Assembly (NCBI GenBank): GCA_022376515.1
Contig: WTXI01000128.1
Coordinates: 1-64,000, forward strand
DNA: 64,000 nucleotides
Reading direction: 5' to 3'
DNA from: Lactifluus volemus
Lineage: Eukaryota; Basidiomycota; Agaricomycetes; Russulales; Russulaceae
Below, piece by piece: positions 10,619 to 22,420 of the stretch; the first letter of the stretch is position 1; every line of letters begins with the position of its first letter. The notes below the pieces were generated by a model. It worked only from the letters and a program-made list of their open reading frames with translations, ran no database searches and was not told the DNA's origin. The position numbers and the translations under genes were made by a program.

Positions 10619-12709
10619 TTAGTCAGTTTTACATCGTAACTGGGACGGGCTGGCATCACAAGCATCTAGGACCGCCATCTGTTTGCGCTTCTTCTTGATT
10701 TCTTCGATTGTGCCGTCTAGGAGACACCCTCCGCCGTGCCACACGTGGTCCTCAGGGACCCGACACACTCCGAGCCCTGGCATGCAGGAGAAGTGGGGGA
10801 AGGGGCACCCGTCGCTGTTGTACGTCATCATCCGGTCATGAAAACGACAGTGCTTCAGTTCTCGACGCGGCGTAGAGTCATCTGGAAAATCGAATCTCTG
10901 AAGACCTCCGGAATCGAGTCCCAAGCAATCAAGTCCGTGTGGGTGAAGAGCAAGGCGCGCTCGTGGTTCCATATCCCGATCTCTCTGCTGAGGACCCCCG
11001 GGATTACCGTCCCTCTGATCAAGCCAGTATTTGGTGGTCCCATAGGTGGGGAACGCTTGAATGGCTTTGTCTTCCGTGCTACTTGTGGTCGTCTGGGTGC
11101 CAATGCTGCGGGTCTGAGGGGGCGGATCCGGGATCCAACCATCGGTCTGCGCCGCCACGACAGCGGGGATTGTGGGAGCACGAAGGAGGTTGATGCGTAA
11201 CCTGCCTTCGTCGTCTTCCTCAAACCATTCTTCTTCAGGGGTCTCTGGTCTAGTGAAGTCACCCAGCCTTTGGGCAACCATGGTGCTACAGCCATCAGTA
11301 AAGATGCGGGTGCGCCTCTGGGCTCCAGGGTGGTCTCTCCTCCACTTGAAGTCGAAAAGGCAGTGAAGACACTGTCGGGTATCCTCGTAGTACTTATAGG
11401 GATTGTAAGGCCACTCGTAGTTGTTTTCACGCCCCACTGGCCAGTCATACGGGATCCCCAGACACACGAGACGAACTTGACGGTAGTTAACTATAAAGGA
11501 GCCAGGGGACGTGCGGTGTTCTCGTTTGGGATCGAAGAAGTCGGCGTCTGCCCGGGAAGCTTTGAAGATTTGAGGAAGGGTGAGGTCGAGGTTTGCGGAC
11601 TGGATTTCCTCCCAGGTGTAAGGGAGCGAGGTGACAGGGGAATTAGTAATGGGAAGCGCAGATGGCCTCCCGACAGAAGTGTTTATGCTGGCTATGATGG
11701 GCGTAGGTGATGTGGATCTGTCGTTTGAGGAAGAACTCGCGAAAGTGAGGGATAATGAAGGGGGGTTCGTGGGGCTCTTGGAAGAGGGAGCGAAGCTGCA
11801 TTGACTGTTGTCCATTCTTCTGCATCTTAATATAATCTTTCTAGCTTTTGTTGGGTTTTGTTTGTGGAATTCTTCTACCAAATCGTCCGCGTGCACTTGA
11901 TCAGCTGGCTCCCAGGTGTTGTGAGCGTGGGGGTACCCTTCCCATTTCAGGAAGTACTCGAGGCGCCCTTTGCCACGTCCTTTTCATCTGGAGTCCAACA
12001 CTTGTTTGACCTCATACTCTTCTTCACCTTCTATTACGTCTGGGGCTGGTTTCGTGAAGGCTTGTCCATTCTCTTCCGTCTCCTTATATGGGGATAGAAG
12101 GGACGCGTGGAAGACCGGGTGGACACATTTTTGACGCCACTGATCTGGGAGTTTCAGTTTGAAAACCACTGGGTTAATCACCTGGACCATGGGGAATGGG
12201 CCGTATCGTTTCGGGGCTAATTTGGCAAAGGGGTGTGACGTTTTGAGATTCTTTCTGTCTAACCAAACTTGGTCTCCCTCCTTGAAGGGTTCATATGCCT
12301 GTCTGCCCTTCTTTCGCACATTGCGCTTCTGGAGGAGATCTTGCGCCCTTTGGATCGCTTGGCGTGCTTGGTTACGTTTCTCCATCAGATAATCTTTGCG
12401 CCGTTCTACTGCTGGCATCTTCCCTTCCTTATCCGTTTGCCACACCGTGGGCGTGTGTCCCATGAGTAAGTCAAATGGGGTTTGTTTTGTTGTTTCATTA
12501 ATCCACGAGTTGTGTACGAATTGGGCTAGAGGCAACCAGCTGACCCAGTCATTCTGTTGGAAATTTCCATAGACGCGCAGGTATTGTTCTAGCCATTGGT
12601 TCATTCGTTCCAATTGGCCATCTGTCTGGGGATGGTATGCCGTACTGATGTTCTGGTCAATCCCCAATTGTCTACACAGTTCCCTTGTCCATTTTGATGC
12701 GAAGCGTGG
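10619..12709 (-). pseudogene. Family A pol 3' half: integrase core end, chromodomain, C-terminal extension
   Basis: Reading down from the solo LTR, the frame continues the integrase core (DPRFASKW, STAYHPQTDGQ), the integrase C-terminus and then the chromodomain (EYEVKQVLDSR). A TGA at 11984-11986 replaces the Arg codon (CGC) of family A copy 1. Beyond it the frame stays open through LKWEGYP and the Cys/His-rich extension to a TAG at 10619-10621. It pairs with 13323-15584, from which it was split by the solo LTR; removing the LTR and one ATCAC restores the frame. Confidence 0.88.
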
Positions 12710-13327
12710 ATCACTGTTATGGACTGACACGTGTTTGCTGACTCATACTATACATTTTTCGGACTGATGACTCATTTCTGTTGACTCCCTTGCTTATGCG
12801 AATGGACTGCCGATCGCTTTGTTTCAGATCGCTTACTTATTTCTCTCACGATACAGCCTCACACAGCACCGTACAGCCGCAAGCAACAGCCACATGCACA
12901 GGATGACTCGCTGATTCCTGAAACATGTTTCAAACCCTGAAAGCTGTACGAAGGTCACAGCCCCTACGGCTGTGTATGTAGCCTCGTCTTCTTATATATA
13001 AACCCTGTACTTTCTGCCCTAGAGACCTTAAGTCTCAGTTTTGTTTCGCAATCCAAGTCTTCTATCTATTAGAACCTTGCTTGCCTAGAAGCATCAGACC
13101 TGAGAGAACCCTCTTGACATCACGCTCTTCGACTTCTTGACACTTTTGGTCTTATCCCTAAGCCCAAAAGCCCTTGACCTCTGAAACGCTCTTGACTTAG
13201 TCGTTTACTAAGTCTCGTCTTTATCGAACCTTTGATCTTGACTTGCACGTCTTGCAAGTCTCGCTCTTGACTTCACGAACGATCGTACACTTCGTACAAA
13301 GGTCCCACTTGGAACCTTAACAATCAC
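12710..13327 (+). mobile_element. Solo family B LTR with ATCAC target duplication, inside the family A integrase
   Basis: The LTR is 12715-13322 (608 bp, TGTTATGG to CCTTAACA), flanked by ATCAC at 12710-12714 and 13323-13327. It interrupts the integrase between SDR and DPRF. With no internal region present, it is a solo LTR left by recombination between two LTRs. It is younger than the host element and fixes the ends of the copy at 2270-2876. Confidence 0.95.
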
Positions 13328-15929
13328 GATCCGAGATCACCCGCTTCGGAGGGCCGTAATGGGGGAACACCTCTTTGGCATAGCACCTCGCAACCCCTTC
13401 ACTGTCGATGGTCTTGTTGCAGGGGATAAAGAACGCTGCCTTGCTACAATCGTGGTCGGTGATAGTCAGAATGCTATCGTAGCCTTGCGACTCTGGGAGG
13501 TCTGTGATCAGATCTAAGGCAATCGTCGAGTATGGGGCGTAGTTTTGTTTTGGGGGTATGGGCACCAAGGGGACTTTAGGTCTGGTCGTGCCGCTCTTGG
13601 TGCTTTGGCAAGTTGCACACCCTTGCACATATTTGGTGATGAACGTTCTCATCGTGGGCCACCAGTAGTCCTTGGCGATCGTGGACCAAGTTCTCATAAT
13701 CCCTGGGTGCCCTGCCATCTTGTGGTCGTGGTACATTTGCAGGATGCTCTGGTGCACTGTGGGGTCTTCTGGAACCGCCAGCCGGTCGTGGTGATACCAC
13801 TTGGTTCCAAAGCGTGTTTGGTGCTTTCGCACTCCTTCTGTTTTTGTCCATTCTTCCAGCTGTTGTTGGAGCCGTTCTTGGGCTCGTTCCACTTCCTGCT
13901 CCAGCGATTGTTCCTCGGTGAAGAGACGTACAAAAAGTTCCGGGGGTAGGACCAGCACATCTTCGTGATCGTTTTCCCCCTGATCACACCCTGGTCGTCG
14001 TGACAGTGGGTCAGCTTTGTTAGTTTTTCCGGGCCGGTGTACGATCTTCATGTTGTACTCCGCCATCTTTGGGATGTAGCGCGCCACTCGCCTGCTAATC
14101 TTGTGGGCCTCCCGATAGTACTGGAGGTTCGCGTGATCGCTGACGACTGTAACAATGTGTGGGGAGCTTAGCAGGAGGTGTCGCCAATGTTCCAACCCTC
14201 GGATCATTGCCAATAGTTCCCGATCATGGATATCATAGTTTCTCTCGGCTTGGTTGAATGTTCGCGAGTAGTAGCCCACTGGGCGCAACTTCTGATCCTT
14301 GTCTGGTTGGTGGAGGATTGCCCCACTAGCATATTGCGAAGCGTCGACTTCTAGTACGAATGGTTCGGCTAAATTAGGCCGCTGTAACACCGGATCGCTA
14401 GTAACTGCCTTGATCAGTTGGTCCACTGCCTTCGTACACTCCTCGGTCCATTCGAACTTGGTTGTTTTCTTCAATAGGTTGGTTAAGGGCCTAGCCACAT
14501 TCGCGAATCCTGGAATGAACTGCCGTTGATAGCCCAAGACCCCAAGTGTGCTGCGGACCTCCCGTACTGACTTCAGTTGTCGAGGCCAGTCTGCCAGGCC
14601 ATGTTTCTTGCTTGGGTCAATGCGGATGGTACCCTGATCAATGACATATCCCAGAAACTCTATCTCCTTCCTGGCGAACTGACATTTTTCTGGCTTCAGG
14701 AAGAGCGACTCCCTTTCCAGGATCTCTAGGTACTCCTTGGTGATCTGGTCGTGCAGTTCTGGGTCGTCAGGGGTCACAATGAGAAAGTCGTCCAGGTACC
14801 AGTGAACCCAACGAGGATATTTCTTTTTTAGATCAGCAAAGATGCTGTCTGCCATCCATTGGAAGGCAGCTGGCGCATTGCATAGTCCAAAGGGCATGAC
14901 CTTCGCTTCGAATAGGCCCTCATCCGTTTTGACTGCTGTGATCCACTGGCTATCGGGGTGGATTCTGATGTTATAATACCCATCTCTAATGTCGAATTTG
15001 GACATGAGCTTAGCATCTCCCATCTGGTCGAAGATAGTGTCGATATGGGGAAGGGGGTACACGTCCTTAACCGTCCATTCGTTCACTTTTCGGTAATCAT
15101 AGACTGGCCTCAGCTTCCCATCCTGCTTCTTGATGTAGAAGAAGGGGCTGGACCATGCCGATTTCGACCTCGTGATGTAACCCTTGGCCTGTTGCTCAGT
15201 GAGGAATGTTCGCATGGATTTGGTTTCTTCCACTGTTAATTTGTATGTCTTGCAATTGATGGTTTTTGGGGCATCTGGCAACAGTGTGATAACAAGGTCC
15301 TCTGGTCGTGAAGGGGGGAAACGATTTGCTTCTTCTTCAGAAAAAACTTTGGCATATTTCTGGAACTGTTCTGGGACCGCTACCTTGCTTTGCCCCTTAC
15401 CCTCTTGTTGTGCCCATTGTTGGCTAAAGCTCGTCTTGCACGCTTTCATCCTTCGTGCTGCCCACTTCAACTTCCAGCTTCGCCCCGTGGTGGAAAGTTT
15501 GATCGGTGGCCCCCGAACCTTCCCATCCTTCCAGTTGATTTGAGGGTCGAACTCTCGTAACCAAGGATATCCCAAGATAATTCAATCTTCGCCCAGGTTC
15601 GTGATGAAGAAGACTTGTGCCGCTTCTTTTCGTCCTTGCAGTATATTGAGGAGACAGTAGCTGGTGATCTTCCCATCTTGATTTTCCGTTCCATCCACAT
15701 TGAACACCGTTCGTGGCTCCTGGAGGTCCATTGATCCCAGGCCTAGTTTTTCCACCATCCTCGGGTCAATGAAATTTTCTGTGGCACCACTATCGAGTAG
15801 TGCCTTTTCGGCAGCCGTCTTGGTTGCGCTCGTGAACGATAGGGGAATGTCCAGTGTATTGGTTCTCGAGATACGACATATTTGAGTAAGACGGGCTCGC
15901 ACCCAGGCTGCACGGGTCGAGCCATTCAA
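13323..15929 (-). pseudogene. Family A pol 5' half: aspartic protease, RT, RNase H, integrase N-terminal part
   Basis: The protease region reads DSGATENFID with an intact active site. A TGA at 15582-15584 separates it from RT, which starts ILGYPWLREFDPQINW. RT has YLDD (plus-strand 14787-14798). RNase H starts EVDASQYASGAILH. The integrase has an HHCC finger (YHDHKMAGH, CATC) and a core with ALDLI. The frame then runs into the solo LTR. Apart from the TGA and the LTR the coding is well kept. Confidence 0.9.
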
Positions 15930-16104
15930 AAATCCTCTTCTTCCACAAGTCCATCTAAGGCACCGTTGAAGGCTCCTTTCCCAATCTTGGCCCTAATGCT
16001 CCTAAGCATCTGGATTGGGTCGTCGTCGTCGTCGCCGACTTGCGTAGCTTCATCATCTTCCTTCTTGTTGGCTCTGACCTTGGGTTGCTGAGCTGGCTTG
16101 GGAT

Positions 16105-17918
16105 TGTTTTGTCCTTTCTTTTTAGGGCAGTCCCTAGAGAGGTGGCCCTGCTCTTTGCAGAAGAAGCACCGCCCCTCCCTTCTCAGCCTTTGCTTCTCAT
16201 CCGCTTTTGCTGAGTCGGTCTAGTAACGTCGATATCCATGGCCCAAGGATCTTTCTGAGGGGGGGTTTCTTTCTTCTTGGCCATGAGTTGGCTGGCCCAC
16301 TGAGGGACGTCCTTTCTGAAGCTGATTTCATGTTTCAACTGTTGGTATGTGTCGTGGTGCTGAGTGGCCAGCTCCTGCCAGCCTCTCAGGGTGTTTGGGT
16401 TGGCCCCTACTTGTTTGAGCATGCTGGTGAGGAGCCCTAGGTCTAGTCCCCTTTTGTACATTCTGATGGTGCCATTGCTGTCGGCGTCCCATCCTGCCTT
16501 CTTTCTGAGACGATTGAATTCGGCTGTATACTGAGCCAGGTTTCCTTTCTTCATCTCTAAATGCTCCAGTCTTGTGATTGCATCGTCTTCTTCGTTAGTG
16601 TCTTTGAAGGCATCATCCAGGGCGTCTTCAAAATTGGCCTAGAGGATTTCTGCATTTTCTCCATGCTGGACCACTTCTTGTTCGATTGTGTCTAGGTAGT
16701 CTTGTACCCATGCTGACACCAAAGGTCCTTTGACCATCCCTAACATCGTCATGACACGATTGTAGGGAACAAGCATGTCGTCGTGGTTTCGATTGATGGC
16801 TTTGTACATTCTCCATTCGGTTTTGAAGACGTCATACAGACTCTTGTCTCCTTTGAATGGCGTAGGTAGAATCCCTTTTAAGCCATTTCTTGGAGGGGCA
16901 ACTGGTTGGGCCCCGACTGCTGCCGCTGCCGCGCCTCCGCCTCCACCGCCACCACCACCGCCACCACCTCTGCCACCACCGCCACCACCTCCTCCACCAC
17001 CGCCTCCACCGCCTTGGCTTGGTCCGGCCATTGCCGTGATTTGGGTTGGCTGTGTCAGAGTTGCTGAGCGAGTAAACATGGGGGTTGGTGAAGTGATGCT
17101 AAGGGCACTCATGGCATGGTCTATGGGGGTGACTGGTGTAATCAACCTTGGCTCTTCATTTTCTTGCGTGGGCGGGGGTTCTCTGTTTTGGCTGTCATCG
17201 GAGGAGGAGTTTCCTCCTGCCGAATCCTGTTGGGGGGATGTTGCTCCTTCTCCATCCTCGCTTTCATCTTCACTGGCTTCTGATGTTTGCATGGACGGGG
17301 GGAGAGCTAGCTCATTGAGGATGTAATCATACTTGGTGAACTTCATTGTAGGATCGGTCCAATACTCGCTGTTTGACCAATAGATGTTGTACCACCGGTT
17401 GTTGATGAATTCACAGGGGGATCTGTACTTGGCTCTTGATCCTTCCTCTACGTGGTAGGAGTGATAGGTTGTCGGTTTCTGGTAAAGTTGGTGCGTTTGT
17501 CTCCTATCTTCCAAGAATCTGATGCTTCCTTTCTGTTTGATGGATAGGTCGTTGTCTTCTCTGGGAATGACTCTGGTTCCTAGGTCGTCTTCGTTTGTAT
17601 CCCAGACAACGATCAAAGACCCGTCGTTATTCCTGTCCAGCCTTGCGTGTGAAAGGCAATATGATCCCCCGGTAGATAGAGAATCAACGTGTTTCCTTGT
17701 TCAGATTGGAACAACTCTGTTCCTGCACCCAAGATTGTTTCTAGGTGCCCGATGGTGCGTACGCAGGAAATGCTGACTTCTTTCCAGCACCTTTGCTCCG
17801 ATCTTCGTTTGGCGTTATACTGTTTCTGTATTGCCTTGTTCTTGTTCAGGTGTGCGTCAATCAACAATTCTTTGATTCACAGGTAGATTGGTTGTTGTAG
17901 ATAGTCCCAGGTGGACAT
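16105..17918 (-). pseudogene. Family A gag with poly-Gly tract and CCHC knuckle
   Basis: The start chosen is the ATG at 17918-17916 (MSTWDYLQQ), 10 bases past the primer-binding site. A TGA follows at codon 14, after which the frame continues (IKELLIDAHLNK). A frame change near 17640 leads into VVWDTNEDD. An acidic linker, a run of about 27 glycines with one Arg (about 16935-17015), and the gag core (FKGDKSLYDVF) follow. A TAG lies at 16639-16641. After a further lost base near 16195 a CCHC knuckle appears (CFFCKEQGHLSRDC). The breaks make it non-functional. Confidence 0.8.
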
Positions 17919-17928
17919 CTACTGGTGA

Positions 17929-17941
17929 CAGCTTCGGCTTT
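17929..17941 (-). other. Self-complementary primer-binding site (Tf1-like)
   Basis: Read on the minus strand, the 13 bases directly after the 5' LTR are AAAGCCGAAGCTG. They are the exact complement of CAGCTTCGGCTTT inside the same LTR (plus-strand 18174-18186), about 30 bases after its TATA box. This is the arrangement of self-priming elements, in which the transcript's own 5' end primes reverse transcription in place of a tRNA. Confidence 0.7.
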
Positions 17942-18456
17942 TGTTACGGCTCGACTAGGGCCGGGCCCCAACTAGGGTTCTGATTGTTCTGGTCTCTCCT
18001 AAGACCTGGGCTCAGGGACACTCCAAGTGTCGATGCTCTGAGTCCTGTGGTGTTGTAGCACAACCACTAAGCTTCGATGACCCTACTAGGGCGTATAGGA
18101 GGGTAAGAGAAGAGAGGGAAGAGGAGAAAAGAAGTTCTGTCTTTCTGGAGAGGAAAACAAGTCGATTTGTGTTAAAGCCGAAGCTGGGGTACGAGCTACC
18201 AGCTGAGGCCTACTTATACAGTTTATGCTAATTGTTCTACCAAACTAGGGTGGACAATAAGCGTGAGGTCAAGAACAATAGAGAGCGCGAACAATAGAGA
18301 CTCGGAACAATAACACTGGACGGAACGAGACGGACAATAAGCAGTCAGGACAATAGAATCAGTCAGCACAATAAGAACAATGTGGAAGGGACGTCATCAG
18401 GATGAGTAAGTGTGTTTAGGAAGCATAAGGTCCAACTTGTCCTGCATTCCGTAACA
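17942..18456 (-). mobile_element. 5' LTR of the complete family A element
   Basis: This 515-bp reversed LTR has its TATA box at about 18214-18219 (reverse of GTATAAG). It is followed at 18457-18461 by the GTCGG target duplication. Confidence 0.92.
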
Positions 18457-18461
18457 GTCGG

Positions 18462-19190
18462 AGTTACCGTTCCTAAAGAGGATAGACGGTGGCAGATGGG
18501 TAGATGACGATGTGTAGGTTCAACCGCAACACAGGCGCGAGTGTAATTGGAATGCAAGAGATGCTCGCCTTTCAAGGACACTCGTGAGAGGTTGAACTAA
18601 GGTTCGAGGGCGGACACGGGGTGAGAAGTGGGGACTACTTCTCACAGCGCGTTCGTATTAGGGTTCAGGCATCTGGGAACTTGTTCTAAGGAAATGGAAC
18701 AAATTCACAGATGTCTGATCGTGGCGCGAAGTACCTGGATCAAGGTACGAAGAGGGGATTCACAAGAAGAGAGGAGAAGATGCAATGCGAGTGTGAGCAG
18801 GAGACAATGAACTGCGATTCTAGACGAAGCTGAAGCTGGGGCTTTAGCTCGTCTACAGGGCCCTATTTATGCGTACAGAGGGCCAGCCAACTATCCTACA
18901 AAGGTCACAGTACAGTAGCGAAGTCAAGACTATTGACTAAGGACCTGAGTCAGTTCTGATGACTCAAGAACTGACTCAGTGCGGCTGACTCAAGATCTGA
19001 GTCAAGAACGCTGACTCAAGATTTGAGTCATGATCCCTGAGTCAAATACACGTCCAAAACGGCGACGCACAGCCCCTAGAAGCGGAACAGAAGGGGCTGG
19101 CCAAGGAAAGGGATCCTAGGTCACAACACAAGTCGAAAATCAGATGGAAAACAGTAAGAAATGGGCCGGACGGCCCGCATAACCGTAACA
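18462..19190 (-). mobile_element. Remnant of an older LTR (family D), interrupted by the family A element
   Basis: On the plus strand it ends in CCGTAACA (19190), so in reverse it begins TGTTACGG like the other LTRs. It has a TATA-like box (reverse of CATAAATAG, about 18863-18872). A CCCCAGCTTCAGCTTCG stretch downstream resembles the family A transcript start. The left part was separated by the family A insertion and its end is not clear. At 19191 the duplicated host sequence begins, so this LTR lies at the duplication boundary. Confidence 0.55.
18946..19044. promoter_or_regulatory. Array of eight TGA(C/G)TCA sites at alternating 14/12-bp spacing
   Basis: TGASTCA heptamers begin at 18946, 18960, 18972, 18986, 18998, 19012, 19024 and 19038. 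The steps are exactly 14, 12, 14, 12, 14, 12 and 14. The array lies about 75 bp upstream of the TATA-like box of the family D LTR. TGASTCA is the consensus of Gcn4/AP-1 bZIP factors, so a starvation- or stress-responsive enhancer is a reasonable inference. Confidence 0.7.
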
Positions 19191-19632
19191 GTTACAGTGA
19201 AAGATCCTGATGTGGTCCGTTGGGCTTCTCATTACAACATGTACGACTCACGCTTCAGTTCACCATTTATTGTCTACAGCATTTCACGAGTTTGGGTATG
19301 ACAACAGCATCATATGACAGTTGATGTCATTCATATTGTCTTAGTCCTCAGGCTCGCAGTGTCCTCGCACTTGCACTAGCTCGTTCCACACTCATTTGTT
19401 CTTACGATGAAAAGATCATTGAATAAGTGTCCTACTGGCACATAGAGCACATCGAACAAAACGTTAACAGTGGACCCTGACTGACACCGCCGATATGCAA
19501 AAGCCAAGAACTAACACATCAGAATACAGTCCACCCTGTGCGATAATCGTGATTGCACCATGTGGTCCTTGTGGGGCTGGTCTGCAGACATGGATAAACT
19601 GAGCAGTAGAAGATACACAAAAGGTACTACCA

Positions 19633-19832
19633 TCATGCCGGACCAGAAATGTTTTCAATAGTAGCATCGAGGCCTATTTTAGAACAGTCAAGCTTGCACC
19701 AGGTGGGTACGAGTTCTAGCAGAACGCACCATCGATTGCAAACATTAATATGTCTATATCCGGGTCCTGTGGACTCGGAGCAGCGAGGGCGAGAATTGCA
19801 AAAGAGAGAGCTAAGATGGTCTTCATAAACAT
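19633..19832 (-). pseudogene. Small secreted-peptide gene P1, truncated
   Basis: The ATG at 19832-19830 starts a signal peptide (MFMKTILALSFAILALAAPSP). Exon 1 is 19730-19832, the intron is 19674-19729 (56 bp, GTGCGT...ATAG) and exon 2 stops early at 19633-19635, giving 47 residues. The conserved Cys-containing C-terminus of the family (TFCVSSTAQFIHVCRP) is present downstream in another frame, so I read this as a frameshifted relative of P2. A TATA box (GTATAAAAG in reverse, 19918-19926) lies about 90 bp upstream. Confidence 0.5.
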
Positions 19833-20293
19833 CACTGTGCTCACAGCAAGTAATCTGAAAGAATATTAGGCTTCCGGCGGTGATGATGTTGGTGAGAGAA
19901 GAAGGGAGGGGCCCCAGCTTTTATACCCCAGACAGCTTGAGCTTGTACGCTATCAGAAGCACCAACTTGGAAGCACCACAGGTGCTACGGGCGATTTGGG
20001 TCCCTGGATCGGTTCATTACGATCAGCCTCTTCCGAGTCCACTTAATCATCTGCTGCCGGCACAATCACAAATCACGAGCTGTCTTGAATGGCTGAATTG
20101 TCCCTTTCATTCCTTGCCTTCTCTCTCCCGGTGCATCTTCGATTTGATCAGTAACGAAGTGCCAAAGGAAGATCACAGGGTCATTGCGCATGGCGCGCCG
20201 CCTCAGTCATACGCCTCATGTCGTGACGTCACATACAGCATAAACTTGTTGGTCCCGTCCTTGTCAAGTCCATACCGTAGTTTACTGCTTTGA

Positions 20294-21110
20294 GCCTTTG
20301 GCCACGCTTCCTGTTCATCCGCGATAACCAACACACACAGCTAAACCAATTACCATGCTCCACACACAACAAATAATAGCGCATTAGAGCCCACCCATCC
20401 TCGTTGCGGGTTCATCTGGCTGCTCCAGCTACGCCCCAAGTGCCAACGGGACCACCACACTGAAACGTTCCGGTGAGCGGAGAGGTGGTCCCGTACCTGT
20501 GTTGCTGAGCTTACATCAGACTCAAACGGTAGCACGGAGAGTCAGAGACGGCGTGGAAGTGGATGGACTCACCTGGCGAGCTTGTCGATCCATTCTCGCG
20601 ACTGATGGTTCAAGTCCACACATGGGTGAGTAAGTGGAATTCCCTGTGCGTGACCAAGGGGGTGTAGTAATCACCTCGTCTTCCAACCGGGTAGATGGAG
20701 GTGTCGTTAATGTGCGAGTAGTGCGACAGCCGGCCAACGGCCCAGCCTGAGGTCTCGCTAACAAGTGAGAGCAAATAGTGGGAGGACCATCGAACAGACC
20801 AAGGAGAAAGATTAGTAGCTTTTGAGGCTGGCGATGTCGGAACGATACAGTACACCAGCTTGATAAGAAGACCCAAGTGCCGTGGCAATCATGACTGGCT
20901 GAAGGCAAGCTAACAGAGGTCCAAAACAAACACGCATACAATAAGAGTGCGGTAAGGGTGACATTCGATTGAAGATAAAACAGTACGCTTACCATAGCCA
21001 CACTACTTCAATTGCCAAATCTCAAGTTGCTGCTCAATGCTTGCGCAAAATTTGTAGAGAATGCATGGGCACTGAGTAGAGTTGAAAAGGCGGAGTCAAC
21101 CTGACTAATA
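20294..21110 (-). other. Unresolved gene-like stretch, minus strand
   Basis: No product is recognised. The minus strand has several short open segments bounded by intron-like signals (a donor at GTAAGC near 21000, an acceptor at TTCAG near 20896, a donor at GTGAGT near 20570), and one segment reads NHQSREWIDKLA. The same layout is in copy 2 (about 49240-50050). It could be a small-exon gene or its remains. The part near 20340-20440 is also related to 47990-48110. Confidence 0.2.
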
Positions 21111-21139
21111 CAAACCTAATAAGGAAGGAGACTCGACGT

Positions 21140-22420
21140 CAATGAGCCCACCCTCTCCTTGCTAGGTGGCAGCTCTCCTACGTCTATGTCCTCACATAAC
21201 CCCTCCCGGCTGCGCCCCTATGCCTATGCCATGGGAGCAGATGTCCCATTGGCTATCATTCTCACCTCCATACGATGTTTCAGCACCCTCCACAGCCGCC
21301 CCTCCCTCCAGTGCAACCTGCTCCTACCACTACTGCAGTAGCAGCAGCAGCTTTCCCCACTCCCTGCCTGTTGTCGCTGCTGGTCCCGTGTCGGACGTCA
21401 AATGAGGTGATCGGAGCTTTCCGTCTAATCCTGGTATGTCCCTAGTTCTGCGACCCAGATATTTCGATTTACTTGTGCTTTCAGGCTAGGCATTGGCGAA
21501 AGAGCCCGTCCAGGATCAAAGTTTCCACCTCAACGTCTTAACCTCTGGATAGGGAAGGCTTCGCCGCTGTCTCATATCCGGACACGACACCATCGTCGGG
21601 ACAGTGTCCCAATATGACATCAATTAATGCTCATCCCCATGTGCCGCGCTAACATCACCTCATCCCGAGGCCGTGACACACCCAGCGCCGCCGAGACATT
21701 TTGCAATGTCTGTTCTGTCCCTCATGCCCCTTAGTGGCCTGAACATGAGGATTCCTTCCTCCGTGCCTTTGCCGTAAGCCCGAACTTCGTGTCACGATCA
21801 ACAGCTTGCAGACACTTGTTGTTATTCGTTGGTATTAGTATTTGTACACTGAGGCACGTTGATCCTTCGTCGACATTCTGGTGTTTCTGACTATTCGTAT
21901 CCTCATAGCATCAACGCCGCACCCTGGTGCCTTATTGGGAGCATAGTATGCCTGGGTATGAAGCTAGGGCTTAACCACGATTCTTCGACGCAGCTCTCTG
22001 ATGTCGTCAGCTCTGCACTCGTCTCTGGGGATTTGCCCTCATCCACCTCACCAAATGATACTAACATGCCACGGCTCAACGACCGAAATAATTGTGGCAC
22101 GACATGTGTGAGCACTTTTTTTACTCGGTCATCCGTTTGCAGCAGATGCCAATGCCACACTATCAGGTTATACCGATTGCTCGGACTTGCCCCCCGCCGC
22201 CTCTTCGGCCATTCAGCAAGCCGTTCTTGCAAACGACGGATTCAGTATGTGGTGGGGCCACTCCCGGGCCTGTCGAGAGTGAAGACCGCCGCATCGCCGA
22301 TGGGTCCTCGGCCTCTTCCGCTGTTCGGGTTGATGCATAGAGCCTCAAGTTACGGGCCTGTGGTGGTGAACAGACCGAAAAGTGCATTCATTCGGTCGAA
22401 ATGACCGGATATTGGAATTG
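21140..22420 (+). other. Unresolved plus-strand stretch, possibly exons of a decayed gene
   Basis: Open segments include a Pro/Gln-rich run (FQHPPQPPLPPVQPAPT, about 21280) and a possible exon after a TTTGCAG acceptor near 22140 (ADANATLSGYTDCSDLP). Frames do not join into a convincing gene. The copy 2 equivalent is about 50085-51370. No function is claimed. Confidence 0.2.

Larger units (their letters stand above)
10068..18456 (-). mobile_element. Complete family A Ty3/gypsy chromovirus with target duplication GTCGG
   Basis: Two 515-bp LTRs in reverse orientation enclose gag-pol. The flanks are GTCGG at 10063-10067 and 18457-18461. By eye the LTRs differ at only two positions, both CG versus TG, so the insertion is recent. 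The element is nevertheless dead: a TGA early in gag (17877-17879), a frame change near 17640, a TAG in gag (16639-16641), a lost base near 16195, a TGA between protease and RT (15582-15584), a solo LTR in the integrase, and a TGA in the chromodomain (11984-11986). Gag and pol were probably one ORF, as in Tf1. Confidence 0.92.

Noticed and set aside
16775..17326. Poly-Pro open frame on the plus strand
   Set aside because: Antisense of the poly-Gly tract in gag; composition keeps it open.
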